Positions 1 through 7,837 of a DNA stretch of 62,716 nt are shown piece after piece. The DNA lies in assembly GCA_019637315.1 (NCBI GenBank), contig JAHBVU010000021.1:1-62716 (forward strand), written 5' to 3'. The notes under the pieces were generated by a model. It did no database searches, was not told where the DNA came from, and saw nothing but the letters and a program-made list of their open reading frames with translations. This DNA comes from Gemmatimonadales bacterium. Its GTDB lineage: Bacteria; Gemmatimonadota; Gemmatimonadetes; Gemmatimonadales; GWC2-71-9. Within the stretch, counting starts at the first letter, position 1. Each line of letters begins with the position of its first letter. Made by a program: the position numbers and the translations under genes.

Positions 1-69
1 CTCGACGATCCGGTCTGCCACTCGGCGCCCCAGCTCGAGAGGATCCTCCGTGATGGAAATCCTTGCCAT
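1..69 (-). CDS. partial gene, glucosamine-6-phosphate deaminase-like N-terminus
   Basis: The left edge holds the first 23 codons of a minus-strand gene starting with ATG at 67-69. The peptide begins MARISITEDPLELGRRVADR, which resembles the N-terminus of NagB/6-phosphogluconolactonase-type sugar-phosphate enzymes. A very strong GGGGAGGGG ribosome-binding site lies just before the ATG, so the start is well supported. The gene runs off the window, so no active-site residue is visible. It is divergent from the EAL/HDOD gene, with the shared promoter space in 70-197. The family call is only suggestive. Confidence 0.5.
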   Translation of the reverse strand, partial: MARISITEDPLELGRRVADRIVE

Positions 70-197
70 TGCCCCTCCCCTGACCTCTGCCGGAACAGTA
101 CCCTCTGCACCGGTTCAATCTGTCGCCCAAGACACCACGGCGCCACGACCCCTCGGAGAGCTCAGCTTTCGGCCATACTGTGCCGATAATAAGCCCC

Positions 198-1418
198 ATG
201 CAAACCGGTGACGTCTTCATTGCGCGGCAACCCATCCTCGACCGCAACGACCTCGTTGCCGGCTACGAGATCCTCTTTCGATCCGGCCCCGAGAACCGCT
301 TTGCGGGCGGCGACTCCGACCTGGCATCGAGCCAAGGCCTCGAACGAGCCCTGATGACGTTCGGGTTCGACCAGCTGACCAACGGACGGCCAGCCTTCAT
401 CAACCTCTCGCGGCGAGTCCTCCTCACCGAGCTCTACACCCTGCTCCCGGCCGACCGGTCGGTCATCGAACTGCTCGAAACGGTCGAGCCGGACGCCGAG
501 GTCATTGCGGCAGCTGAGCGCCTCAAGCGCAGCGGGTACCGACTGGCCCTCGACGACTTTGTTTATACCCCGAGCGCCGACCCTCTGCTCGCATTGGCCG
601 ACATCGTCAAAATCGACTTTCGGAACCCCGAGGCACGATCGCCCGAGGCCATTGCCCTGGCCAGGCGCCACGGCGCGAAACTGCTGGCCGAAAAGGTCGA
701 AACTCGTGAGGAACGGGACACGGCCGCAGATCAGGGCTTCGACTGGTTCCAGGGCTACTACTTCTGCCGGCCAGAGATGCTGCAGAACAAGTCCCAGGCG
801 CCGAGCCGGATCAACTACCTCCGGATGCTGAAGGAGGTAGGCCAGCAGGACATTGAGTTTGAGCGGGTCGAAGCCATTATTCGGGAAGAAGTGGCCTTCT
901 CGGTCCGACTGCTTCGTTATCTCAACTCGGCCGGGTTCGGATGGCGGCATCAGGTTGAAACCATCGATCATGCCCTCCGACTGCTGGGAGTGAAGCAGCT
1001 CCGGAAGTGGGTCTCGGCGGTGGCCACCGTCGGCCTTTCGAGCGGGAAGCCGCCCGAGCTGGTCACGACAGCGCTCCTCCGAGCCCGTCTGGCAGAGCTG
1101 CTGGCCGGCCCCGTAGGGCTCGACCACTCCGATCTCGACCTCTTCTTTGCCGGGCTCCTGTCGGTCATGGACGCCGTCATGGACCAGCCGCTCGAGCAGT
1201 TGGTCAGCTCGCTGTCCCTGTCGCAGCCACTGGCCGCAGCGCTGCTCCGGCGGGAACCGCCGTTTGGCCCCGTGCTCGACCTCGTCGTGGCTCAGGAACG
1301 AGGCGAGTGGAGCCGGATGGAGTCGCTGGCCAACCAGTTGGGGGCCGGAACCGCCAACGTTCAGGAAGCCTACCAGACCGCCTCGAACTGGGCGACCGAG
1401 ATCTCCAAAGCCGCCTGA
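198..1418 (+). CDS. EAL-HDOD (YuxH-type) signalling protein
   Basis: This 406-residue protein has a degenerate EAL-like domain at the N-terminus (FIARQPILDRNDLVAGYEIL, with EIL in place of EAL, and KLLAEKVE further on), followed from about residue 200 by an HDOD domain (RLLRYLNSAGF, LLGVKQLRKWV). The family is known as a regulatory scaffold linked to c-di-GMP signalling and motility; loss of the EAL signature suggests no phosphodiesterase activity. A GTG at 180 is an in-frame alternative start, but ATG 198 gives the usual family N-terminus. An intrinsic terminator follows the stop, so the gene is probably monocistronic. Confidence 0.85.
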   Translation: MQTGDVFIARQPILDRNDLVAGYEILFRSGPENRFAGGDSDLASSQGLERALMTFGFDQLTNGRPAFINLSRRVLLTELYTLLPADRSVIELLETVEPDAEVIAAAERLKRSGYRLALDDFVYTPSADPLLALADIVKIDFRNPEARSPEAIALARRHGAKLLAEKVETREERDTAADQGFDWFQGYYFCRPEMLQNKSQAPSRINYLRMLKEVGQQDIEFERVEAIIREEVAFSVRLLRYLNSAGFGWRHQVETIDHALRLLGVKQLRKWVSAVATVGLSSGKPPELVTTALLRARLAELLAGPVGLDHSDLDLFFAGLLSVMDAVMDQPLEQLVSSLSLSQPLAAALLRREPPFGPVLDLVVAQERGEWSRMESLANQLGAGTANVQEAYQTASNWATEISKAA

Positions 1419-1445
1419 TATCCGGGCCGAAACCGCCCGCCCCCC

Positions 1446-1491
1446 GAGACCCCGAGTCAGCGCTGCGGCGCCGGCTCGGGGTCTCGCTTTT
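1446..1491 (+). terminator. Rho-independent terminator of the EAL/HDOD gene
   Basis: A perfect 11-bp stem (GAGACCCCGAG at 1446-1456, CTCGGGGTCTC at 1475-1485) is followed by GCTTTT, 28 bases after the stop codon. Confidence 0.85.
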
Positions 1492-1629
1492 CAGCTGCAT
1501 AGCCCCTCCAAGCCACCGCCACCTCTTGACGAGTCCCGGAATCGGTCGGACAATGGCATACGGTTCGCAAATTAGACAGTCAAATTCTACGACGGTGCGA
1601 GCGTGCAAAGGTTGTCGCGATTCCACAAC

Positions 1630-2070
1630 ATGCGTCTGTTTTTTGAGGGGCAGCGGCGCTCACTGTCTCTCGTCGCAGTCATGATCGGCGGATGCTCCTC
1701 ATTGGCCCCCTCGGCTCCGGAGCTTCCGGTCGGAGCAATTCGGATGTTGGCAGACGCCGAGTACCAGGCCTGGTTCGACCGCACCAAGGAGTGCAGTGGC
1801 ATTGGCGGTCAAATCAATGAAATTCAATGGTTTATCGTGCCTGGCGTAGAAACTTTCGAGACCTCTGCAGGCCCCAAGGTCGGCATGTGGGAAAAGACCG
1901 GTGGGGTTGCCCGGATCACGATCGCCGGGAACTACGCCCGCCATGAGATGGTTGTCCGACACGAAATGTTGCACCATCTGCTCGATCGCGAGGGGCATCC
2001 TGGCGAGTTCTTTGGCGATCGGTGCAAGCTGACCTGGGAAACGTGGGCGGATTCGCACCACGCCGATTGA
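1630..2070 (+). CDS. small lipoprotein with an HExxH zincin motif
   Basis: A 146-residue lipoprotein. The ATG at 1630 gives a compact signal peptide ending in the lipobox IGGC at about residue 21; a GTG at 1603 is in frame but would lengthen the n-region. Near the C-terminus is HEMLHHLL (HExxH), followed by more acidic residues, then GHPGEFF and a Cys. This is the signature of a zinc metallopeptidase minimal core, although the protein is much shorter than known zincin families. It could be a peptidase, an inactive relic or a metal-binding lipoprotein. It is convergent with the next gene, and no strong terminator lies between them. Confidence 0.7.
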   Translation: MRLFFEGQRRSLSLVAVMIGGCSSLAPSAPELPVGAIRMLADAEYQAWFDRTKECSGIGGQINEIQWFIVPGVETFETSAGPKVGMWEKTGGVARITIAGNYARHEMVVRHEMLHHLLDREGHPGEFFGDRCKLTWETWADSHHAD

Positions 2071-2130
2071 TGCTCGGGTGACACGACCGCTGCTCGAGGG
2101 CCACATTTGTGGTAACAGCCCTACAACCCC

Positions 2131-4023
2131 TCAGGGCGTGACGATCGGCCCCATCCGAACTACTTCGAAATCGTTTCCACGCAGTTGCTTGAGCGTGTTC
2201 ATCTGGGCGTCGTTCCAGCGGGAGTCGGCAACCCCGCTGACGTACCAGTCGCTGCCGTTGTCGGCCACGATCATACCGTACTTCTTGAGCGCCCGGAGCA
2301 CGACCTGGGCGTGGGCCGGATAGCCCGAGATGTCAAAGCCCGCCTTGAGGCGAACTCGCATGCCCATCGGAGGGCGGTTGGCGGAGTTGTCGCTGCTGGC
2401 CCAGTGACGAGCCGGATGTACGTATGCCCGGCGGGTTCGACTCACGGTAAACCGAAGCGCGTGGGTAATCTCCCCCGCTGCCACTTCGTCGTAGCGCACC
2501 AGCCCGGGCAGAATCGGCAGGCCGGCCGCATCCGCTGAAGTCCATCCTGCCGGTCGCAGGGCATTCGAGTTGAGGTCGAAGATCGCCCCCGAGCCCGCCC
2601 GCCACGAGCCGTCCGGCTGCGGATACGCAGCGTACAGCTCGTAGAGCCGCCAGTTGTCCCGATCAACCACCAGTACGTGGCGGTCTCCCGTCGATGCGGG
2701 GCCGCCTTCAATGGGCGCGTTCGGGGGAATCGGATACGGGCCCGGATCACTCTCACTGTGATATTGAAACGTGACCGGAACCCTGGGCTGGCTGCCGGAC
2801 ACGACGACGTACGGGATCCCGAACGGTCCGCCATTCCAGTTGGCCCCGAAATCGGGATGGAACCGCTTGGTCGGCCCGATCGCAGTGATGATGGCGTCTG
2901 AGTTCGGATCCACCTGGGCCGAATCAACCGGCTGGTTCCACGGATTGTCCGCGGGAAAGAGGCGCCGGCCCACCAGGTCCGCATTGGGTCCCAGCCCGAC
3001 GGCGGGCGGTGGTGGAGGCGGCGGTGGTGGAGGCGGCGGTGGTGGCGGTGGCGACGAAGCCACGACGACGACCCGACTGGTATCCGCGAGGGTTCCATGG
3101 CGGAACCAGACGAGATAGACCCCCGGGTTGGATCCGGCCGTAAACCGCCCGCTCGGTGACACCGAGCCTCCAGTCGCCTCGAACGCACCCGTGACACTTA
3201 CCGCGGTCCCGTCAGAACGGCGCCCGAGCACGGCAAACTGAAGAGCCGCGCCGGGATTCAGATTGACCGAGTCGGGAGAGAGCTCGACAGCCACCAGCAG
3301 CGGTCCTGTGGGGTCGGCCCGCACCACGACCACCGCCGTGTCCGCAAAGAGTTGGCCCGCCACGACAACGGAGACCACGATCCGGTCGATGCCGACCGCC
3401 GGCCCGGCCTGATACCGACCTGGCGCACCGAAAGACCCTGCCAGAGCAGACCAGGATGCGGTGGCGGTGACGGACAGTGGCCCACTACCCTGGTACTGCA
3501 GCCAAGCGCCCAACTCGAATAAGCCGCGCGGCCCGACCGAGATCGAGTCCGGCACGACCCAGAACCGCTCGACAACCGAATCAGGCGGCGGCGGCGGCGG
3601 AGGAGGTGGTAGTGGTGGTGGAGGTGGCGGTGGCGGCGGCGGAGGTGGTGGCGGCGGCGACACGGGAACGACGACCTGAATGAACGCGGATGCCGAGAGT
3701 CCGGCCCCAGGAACGGTGGCGTCGACCCGGTAGTTCCCGGGGGTCGCCCCAGCCTGATAGAGCCCGCTCGCCGAGATCACCCCACCCTGAGCGACGTAAA
3801 CGACCTCAGCCTGCGGCACGGTATCGCCTCGGACCCGAACGGCCCTGGTCGTGAAACGCAGGGTGTCGCCCGTTCCGAGTTCCGCCGAGTCGGGTCGAAG
3901 CACCAGTGACCGGAACGCAAGCGGGTCCGGGCCAAGACCATCCCGCTCGGGGGAGGTCTGGCAGGCGGCGATGCCAAGAACGCCGACCAACAGCAGCGCC
4001 TGCAGAGAGGTCGAGCGGAGCAT
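2131..4023 (-). CDS. Ig-like repeat lipoprotein with polyproline linkers
   Basis: A 630-residue surface lipoprotein. ATG 4023 is chosen because it gives a typical lipoprotein signal (MLRSTSLQALLLVGVLGIAA then Cys); an upstream in-frame ATG at 4146 would bury the signal. Three Ig-like or invasin-like beta modules (phrases such as LRPDSAELGTGDTLRF and ELSPDSVNLNPGAALQF) are separated by two long, almost pure proline linkers. The C-terminal ~250 residues form a compact domain of unknown function (NPWNQPVD, HVLVVDRDNWRLYELY, YVHPARHW, KKYGMIVADNGSDW) that I recognise only as recurrent in secreted bacterial proteins. The linkers suggest a stalk that holds the C-terminal domain away from the outer membrane. 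Confidence 0.8.
   Translation of the reverse strand: MLRSTSLQALLLVGVLGIAACQTSPERDGLGPDPLAFRSLVLRPDSAELGTGDTLRFTTRAVRVRGDTVPQAEVVYVAQGGVISASGLYQAGATPGNYRVDATVPGAGLSASAFIQVVVPVSPPPPPPPPPPPPPPPLPPPPPPPPPDSVVERFWVVPDSISVGPRGLFELGAWLQYQGSGPLSVTATASWSALAGSFGAPGRYQAGPAVGIDRIVVSVVVAGQLFADTAVVVVRADPTGPLLVAVELSPDSVNLNPGAALQFAVLGRRSDGTAVSVTGAFEATGGSVSPSGRFTAGSNPGVYLVWFRHGTLADTSRVVVVASSPPPPPPPPPPPPPPPPAVGLGPNADLVGRRLFPADNPWNQPVDSAQVDPNSDAIITAIGPTKRFHPDFGANWNGGPFGIPYVVVSGSQPRVPVTFQYHSESDPGPYPIPPNAPIEGGPASTGDRHVLVVDRDNWRLYELYAAYPQPDGSWRAGSGAIFDLNSNALRPAGWTSADAAGLPILPGLVRYDEVAAGEITHALRFTVSRTRRAYVHPARHWASSDNSANRPPMGMRVRLKAGFDISGYPAHAQVVLRALKKYGMIVADNGSDWYVSGVADSRWNDAQMNTLKQLRGNDFEVVRMGPIVTP
3004..3051. repeat. 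GGN trinucleotide repeat encoding a polyproline linker
   Basis: An uninterrupted run of GGC/GGT/GGA triplets on the plus strand is read as CCN proline codons in the minus-strand lipoprotein. The third base varies, so selection on the peptide is more likely than simple slippage. Confidence 0.85.
3584..3659. repeat. second GGN trinucleotide repeat (polyproline linker)
   Basis: About 25 GGN triplets, broken by a single AGT/GGT-type variation, encode the N-terminal polyproline linker (one Leu within the prolines) of the same lipoprotein. Confidence 0.85.
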
Positions 4024-4384
4024 GGTACAGGCAAATCTAGCAATCCACAGGATTGCCAACAAGTACAAGAATTTGACAATGCAACTTATCAACATCGAGT
4101 CGCTATTCTGTAAATAGCCTTTTTGTAATGGTTTAAATAGATACACCTCGGGTCTACCACTCGCTGTTGCTGTTTATTATTCCGACATTGTTGACAAGAT
4201 TGCTTGCCGAAATTCCACCCCGGAACGGGTGGAAACACTGAGAGAACGGCTGCGCTCCAGCGGCTTGCAATCTCGCTACGCAGCTCCGGCCGGAGTTCGG
4301 GCAGCGTCCATCAACTCGTCGGCAACGAGTTGGCGGGTTGCGTAAGCTGCCCTTCATCTCCACTTTTCCGCCCTTCGCTGTTCC
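4024..4384. other. 361-base intergenic region upstream of the lipoprotein and tRNA-Ser
   Basis: No protein gene is supported here. The first half is clearly AT-richer than the surrounding DNA. It holds a perfect inverted repeat GCAATCC-ACA-GGATTGC at 4040-4056, 17 bases before the lipoprotein start, a direct repeat TAAATAG (4111-4117 and 4134-4140), and an 8-bp hairpin TTCCACCC/GGGTGGAA at 4213-4234. Promoters for both flanking genes must lie here, but no clean -35/-10 pair stands out. Confidence 0.6.
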
Positions 4385-4475
4385 GGAGCGGTGGCCGAGA
4401 GGCTGAAGGCGGCGGTTTGCTAAACCGTTATAGGGTTGAAAAGCCCTATCGAGGGTTCGAATCCCTCCCGCTCCG
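4385..4475 (+). tRNA. tRNA-Ser (anticodon GCT)
   Basis: A 91-base class II tRNA. The 7-bp acceptor stem is GGAGCGG/CCGCTCC with discriminator G; the D-arm GGCCGAGAGGCTGAAGGC is typical of tRNA-Ser. The anticodon stem is GCGGT/ACCGT around loop TTGCTAA (anticodon GCT), followed by a long variable arm and GGTTCGAATCC. The 3' CCA is not encoded. It reads AGC/AGU codons. Confidence 0.97.
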
Positions 4476-4580
4476 TTGTCTGAATCCCAGCTGTTCGCGC
4501 GTCGAGCGTGCCGACCGATCGGCCGCTCGACGTTGCGCTTCCGCTCACCTGAATGACCTGACCTGACCACAGCTGCCGGT

Positions 4581-6023
4581 ATGCCTGCCCCTTCCGCCGA
4601 GCGACCTCGGCTTCGGTTCGCCCCCTCCCCGACCGGATACCTCCATGTCGGCGGCGCCCGTACCGCGCTGTTCAACTGGCTCTTCGCCCGAAAGACGGGG
4701 GGAACCCTGATCCTGCGTGTCGAAGACACAGATCAGGCTCGGAGCACCGAGGCCCACACGCAGGTCATCCTCGACGGGCTTCGGTGGCTCGGTATCGACT
4801 GGGACGAAGGACCTTACTTCCAGGGCGCAGAAATCGAACGGCATCAGCGCGACGCTGAGCAAATTCTGGCTACCGGACAGGGATATCGATGCTTCTGCAC
4901 CCGGGAGGACTTGGAGGCTCAGCGCGCGGCGGCGCCCGGGGGACCCGAGACCTTCAAGTACGATCGGCGCTGCCGCCTACTGGCACCGGAGGAGGTTGCC
5001 CGGCGGGTCGACACAGGCATGCCCTTTGTGATTCGTTTCGCCATGCCGGAGGAAGAAATCGCCTGGGATGATGCGGTGCATGGTCGAATTGCCTTTCATG
5101 GCCGGGACCTGGACGACATGGTCGTACTCCGAAGCAATCGGACCCCGATCTACAACCTGGCCGTGGTCTCCGACGACATCGCGATGGGGATCACCCACGT
5201 GATTCGGGGGGATGACCACATCTCCAACACGCCGAAACAGATCGCGCTCTATCGCGCGCTGGGGAAAGTGCCTCCCGTCTTTGCCCATGTGCCGATGATC
5301 CTGGGGCCGGATGGCAAGAAGTTGTCGAAGCGACATGGCGCGACCGCCGTGGGCGACTACCAGGACAAGGGGATCTATCCGACGGCCATGCGGAACTTCC
5401 TGGCCCTGCTTGGTTGGTCGCCGGGCGATGATCGGGAGCTGATGAGCGACAGCGAGATGGCCGCGGCCTTCAGGCTGGAAGCCATCCAGAAAAAGCCGGC
5501 AGTGTTCGACCTGACCAAGCTGGAATGGATGAACGGTCAGTACCTTTCGTCCCTGCCGGCATCGACGTTCGAGCCTGAAGTTCGCCGTTTCCTCGACGAT
5601 CGCGGCATCGACCCCGGCAGCCGCAACCTCGGCCCGATCATCGACGCCGTGAAGACCCGCGCCAGGACCGTCGTCGACATGGCTGAGCGGGTCGCCGTTC
5701 GTCTGGACCCGAGCCGTGCCTCGCTCGAGCCCCGGGGTGAGGCGCTGATACAGAAGCTCGGGCCGGCCTACCCCATGCGATTGGAGTGGGCCCTCGAGGC
5801 GCTCACCCAGGTCCCGGAGGCCGAGTGGCAGGCCGACCGCCTGCTCGAGGCACTGACCTCGGCGGCTTCAAACCGCGGGGTCAAGCTCGGAGACGTGATG
5901 CAGCCGATCCGAGTCGCCATTACCGGAGACACGGTGTCCGAGCCCGCCAACGAGCTCCTGGCGGTGGTGGGACGGGCGGCGACCCTTGCTTCGCTTACTC
6001 GCGCGCGTACGGCGCGCTCTTAA
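4581..6023 (+). CDS. gltX: glutamyl-tRNA synthetase
   Basis: A 480-residue class I aminoacyl-tRNA synthetase that charges tRNA-Glu in the cytoplasm. The HIGH-type motif (SPTGYLHVGG, residues ~16-25) and the KMSKS-type motif (KLSKRHG, ~residue 248) are both intact, and the length is normal. The ATG lies about 100 bases after tRNA-Ser. The C-terminal anticodon-binding helical domain appears complete. A small lipoprotein gene follows by 18 bases. Whether the enzyme is discriminating or non-discriminating cannot be read from the motifs. Confidence 0.97.
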   Translation: MPAPSAERPRLRFAPSPTGYLHVGGARTALFNWLFARKTGGTLILRVEDTDQARSTEAHTQVILDGLRWLGIDWDEGPYFQGAEIERHQRDAEQILATGQGYRCFCTREDLEAQRAAAPGGPETFKYDRRCRLLAPEEVARRVDTGMPFVIRFAMPEEEIAWDDAVHGRIAFHGRDLDDMVVLRSNRTPIYNLAVVSDDIAMGITHVIRGDDHISNTPKQIALYRALGKVPPVFAHVPMILGPDGKKLSKRHGATAVGDYQDKGIYPTAMRNFLALLGWSPGDDRELMSDSEMAAAFRLEAIQKKPAVFDLTKLEWMNGQYLSSLPASTFEPEVRRFLDDRGIDPGSRNLGPIIDAVKTRARTVVDMAERVAVRLDPSRASLEPRGEALIQKLGPAYPMRLEWALEALTQVPEAEWQADRLLEALTSAASNRGVKLGDVMQPIRVAITGDTVSEPANELLAVVGRAATLASLTRARTARS

Positions 6024-6041
6024 CGCAGTCGGAGGTTACCT

Positions 6042-6461
6042 ATGCGGACCTTGCTCCTTGCCGGCTCAGTCCTCCTCGGGGGATGTCTCTTCTCGAGCGA
6101 CGACGACCGGCTCAACATCGGGGTGCAATTCGAGATTGTCGACCCTGATCCCGCCGCAGAGCCCCGGGTGATCCGAGGGCCGAACATCGTCCAGGTCGAT
6201 CATCGATTCCAGACCACGACCGAATGCGCCAACTTCACGGCCAGCGCCAGGCAGAACGTCTCGGTCATCGAAGTGACGATTGGGGTCGAGAGCGTGAGCA
6301 ACAGCACCTGCCCGACTGGAACGACGGAGTGGCGCTACTCTGCGTTGATCACAGGGTACAAAGGAGTGGTGAGCCGAGTCGGGATCACCCGCACCGGAGG
6401 CCTCAACCCGGGTCGGGTCGAGTACGCCATTCCGGACGAGGTCTCAACCGGACAGGACTGA
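6042..6461 (+). CDS. small lipoprotein of unknown function
   Basis: A 139-residue protein with a clear lipoprotein signal (MRTLLLAGSVLLGGC). The mature part contains two Cys (ECANF and NSTCPTG) and is rich in beta-forming Val/Thr. No family is recognised. A good GGAGG-type ribosome-binding site precedes the ATG. It lies 18 bases after gltX and ends at a strong hairpin shared with the convergent gene. Confidence 0.7.
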   Translation: MRTLLLAGSVLLGGCLFSSDDDRLNIGVQFEIVDPDPAAEPRVIRGPNIVQVDHRFQTTTECANFTASARQNVSVIEVTIGVESVSNSTCPTGTTEWRYSALITGYKGVVSRVGITRTGGLNPGRVEYAIPDEVSTGQD

Positions 6462-6467
6462 ACACCA

Positions 6468-6501
6468 CCGGCCGACGACCTACATCTGGGTCGTCGGCCG
6501 G
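6468..6501. terminator. bidirectional hairpin between convergent genes
   Basis: A perfect 13-bp inverted repeat (CCGGCCGACGACC at 6468-6480, GGTCGTCGGCCGG at 6489-6501) with an 8-base loop. It covers the last codons and stop of the minus-strand gene. There is no U-tract on either strand, so it may block RNA decay or assist Rho instead of acting as a classical terminator. Confidence 0.55.
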
Positions 6502-6917
6502 GTCCGCCAGACCCGGTCGAGCAGGACCTCCAGAAAGCCTTCGGAAAGAAAGGCGTCGGCCGCTCGACTGGTCGCCGTCGCATCCGCCCCCCACAGCGCG
6601 ACCCGTCTGCTCTCATCCAGCTCAGCTTGCACGAAGCACCGGTCCTCGTGCTGCCAGAGCGTCGGGAGTTCGCGCACGAACCGCTGCGCCAGCACGTTGG
6701 CGCCGGGGCCCCCGATCACGATGGTCGGGTGTCGATGCAACTCGGGCCGATCGAGGAACTCGATGTCGCCCACGATGACCGCCCGGCGATAGGCCTGGCC
6801 GTCTGCGCGGCTATCGATCTCGCGGCACAGGGTGACCGCGACGGTCCGGTCTCCCCCGGCATCGGTCGCTTCGCCGATGACGATCAGGATCGTTTCTTCC
6901 CGGTCTACCAGCTTCAT
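6480..6917 (-). CDS. conserved-looking hypothetical protein coupled to a TonB-like gene
   Basis: A 145-residue cytoplasmic-looking protein (MKLVDREETILIVIGEATDA at the start; a glycine-rich turn IVIGGPGANVLAQRF in the middle). No family is recognised. The ATG overlaps the stop of the upstream gene as ATGA, which is strong evidence for translational coupling and for this start; longer in-frame extensions are antisense shadows. The alternating beta/alpha look and the GGPGAN turn suggest a small alpha/beta fold. Confidence 0.65.
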   Translation of the reverse strand: MKLVDREETILIVIGEATDAGGDRTVAVTLCREIDSRADGQAYRRAVIVGDIEFLDRPELHRHPTIVIGGPGANVLAQRFVRELPTLWQHEDRCFVQAELDESRRVALWGADATATSRAADAFLSEGFLEVLLDRVWRTRPTTQM

Positions 6918-7837
6918 GGTGTTCGCCCCGACGTATCCGCCGGCGGCGACGGAGGGGTCCGTTGATTGCGTGCAAACTCGCGCTGCCGCTCTCGCTCCAC
7001 TCGCAACTGCTGGATAGCCCGCTTGAAGTCTTCCATGGTTTGGGCCCGCCGCGCCGCCCGCTGGACGTCCTCGCGCATCTGCTGGAGGGACCGGAAGCGG
7101 GTATAGTCTGACATCTCCGCGCTGGCCCCGGACGGCAGGGCACCAAGCGCATTCAGGAGCCCGGCGACCAGGGTCGTCGGAACCTTGATTGGTCCAAGAT
7201 AGATCCATTGGGCATCCAGGCCGAGTTGCTGCTGGCCGACCTGGGTTGTCCAGCGCGGCAACGGCTCGTTGGCCGGCGCCACCGAGAGGACCGAGTCGAT
7301 GTACGCCTGCACAATAGCAGTCACCGCGCTGTCGACCAGTTCCGCGTGTGATCGCACCACGGCGCGGGCCAGGTCCTGTGGCGGCAGCGGAAGGGGGCGG
7401 ACCCACAGGTTGCCGTCCCCGGCCGCCGGGGCAATCCGAATCTGCCCTTGACGCTGTACCGGCCCAGGCGGCAGTTGAGGGCCCTCGCGTTCGGGTGCTG
7501 CGGGCGCCGGCTCGAGGGCAGGTTCGGTCGGCTCGGTTTCCGGCGGCGGACCGGTTTCTTCGCGAGGTAGTGCCGAGATGCCGCTCGTCGGCGTCCGCGG
7601 CGGCGTTCCGCCCCCAGAAGGCTCCAGATAGATCATCTGGATCGCGCGCGGCCCCTCGGTCCCCATCGGAATGAGGGCGATCTGCTCCCGCGAAGGAAGA
7701 TTGGGCGACCAGTTCGGCACCCGGAACAGAAACAGGCTGGCGTGAACCCCCAGGCTGACCGCGATGGCCACCCAGGAGATCCGCCGCCGGCGCGGCAGGA
7801 ACAGCTCACGCCGTGGCGGCGCTGCTCCCGACTCCAC
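6914..7837 (-). CDS. single-pass, proline-rich TonB-like envelope protein
   Basis: A 307-residue protein with a positively charged N-terminus (PRRRR), one membrane segment (about residues 21-38) and then a long Pro/Glu-rich periplasmic stretch, the architecture of TonB N-termini. A folded helical region follows (TAIVQAYIDSVL; later an R/Q/E-rich coiled coil near the C-terminus). There is no recognisable TonB C-terminal beta domain. The GTG start lies 32 bases inside the end of the aminotransferase gene, and its stop overlaps the next gene as ATGA. Confidence 0.65.
   Translation of the reverse strand: MESGAAPPRRELFLPRRRRISWVAIAVSLGVHASLFLFRVPNWSPNLPSREQIALIPMGTEGPRAIQMIYLEPSGGGTPPRTPTSGISALPREETGPPPETEPTEPALEPAPAAPEREGPQLPPGPVQRQGQIRIAPAAGDGNLWVRPLPLPPQDLARAVVRSHAELVDSAVTAIVQAYIDSVLSVAPANEPLPRWTTQVGQQQLGLDAQWIYLGPIKVPTTLVAGLLNALGALPSGASAEMSDYTRFRSLQQMREDVQRAARRAQTMEDFKRAIQQLRVERERQREFARNQRTPPSPPADTSGRTP

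Noticed and set aside
3004-3659. GGN repeats as a microsatellite or CRISPR-like array
   Set aside because: There are no spacers or repeat units; they are proline codons inside an intact reading frame.
4213-4234. TTCCACCC/GGGTGGAA hairpin as a terminator
   Set aside because: No gene ends near it on either strand, and the following T-run is only TTTC.
4154-4729. Minus-strand reading frame with a GAGGIRTLDRAFQPYN-like stretch
   Set aside because: This is the well-known artefact of translating the reverse strand of tRNA-Ser; it also runs antisense into gltX.
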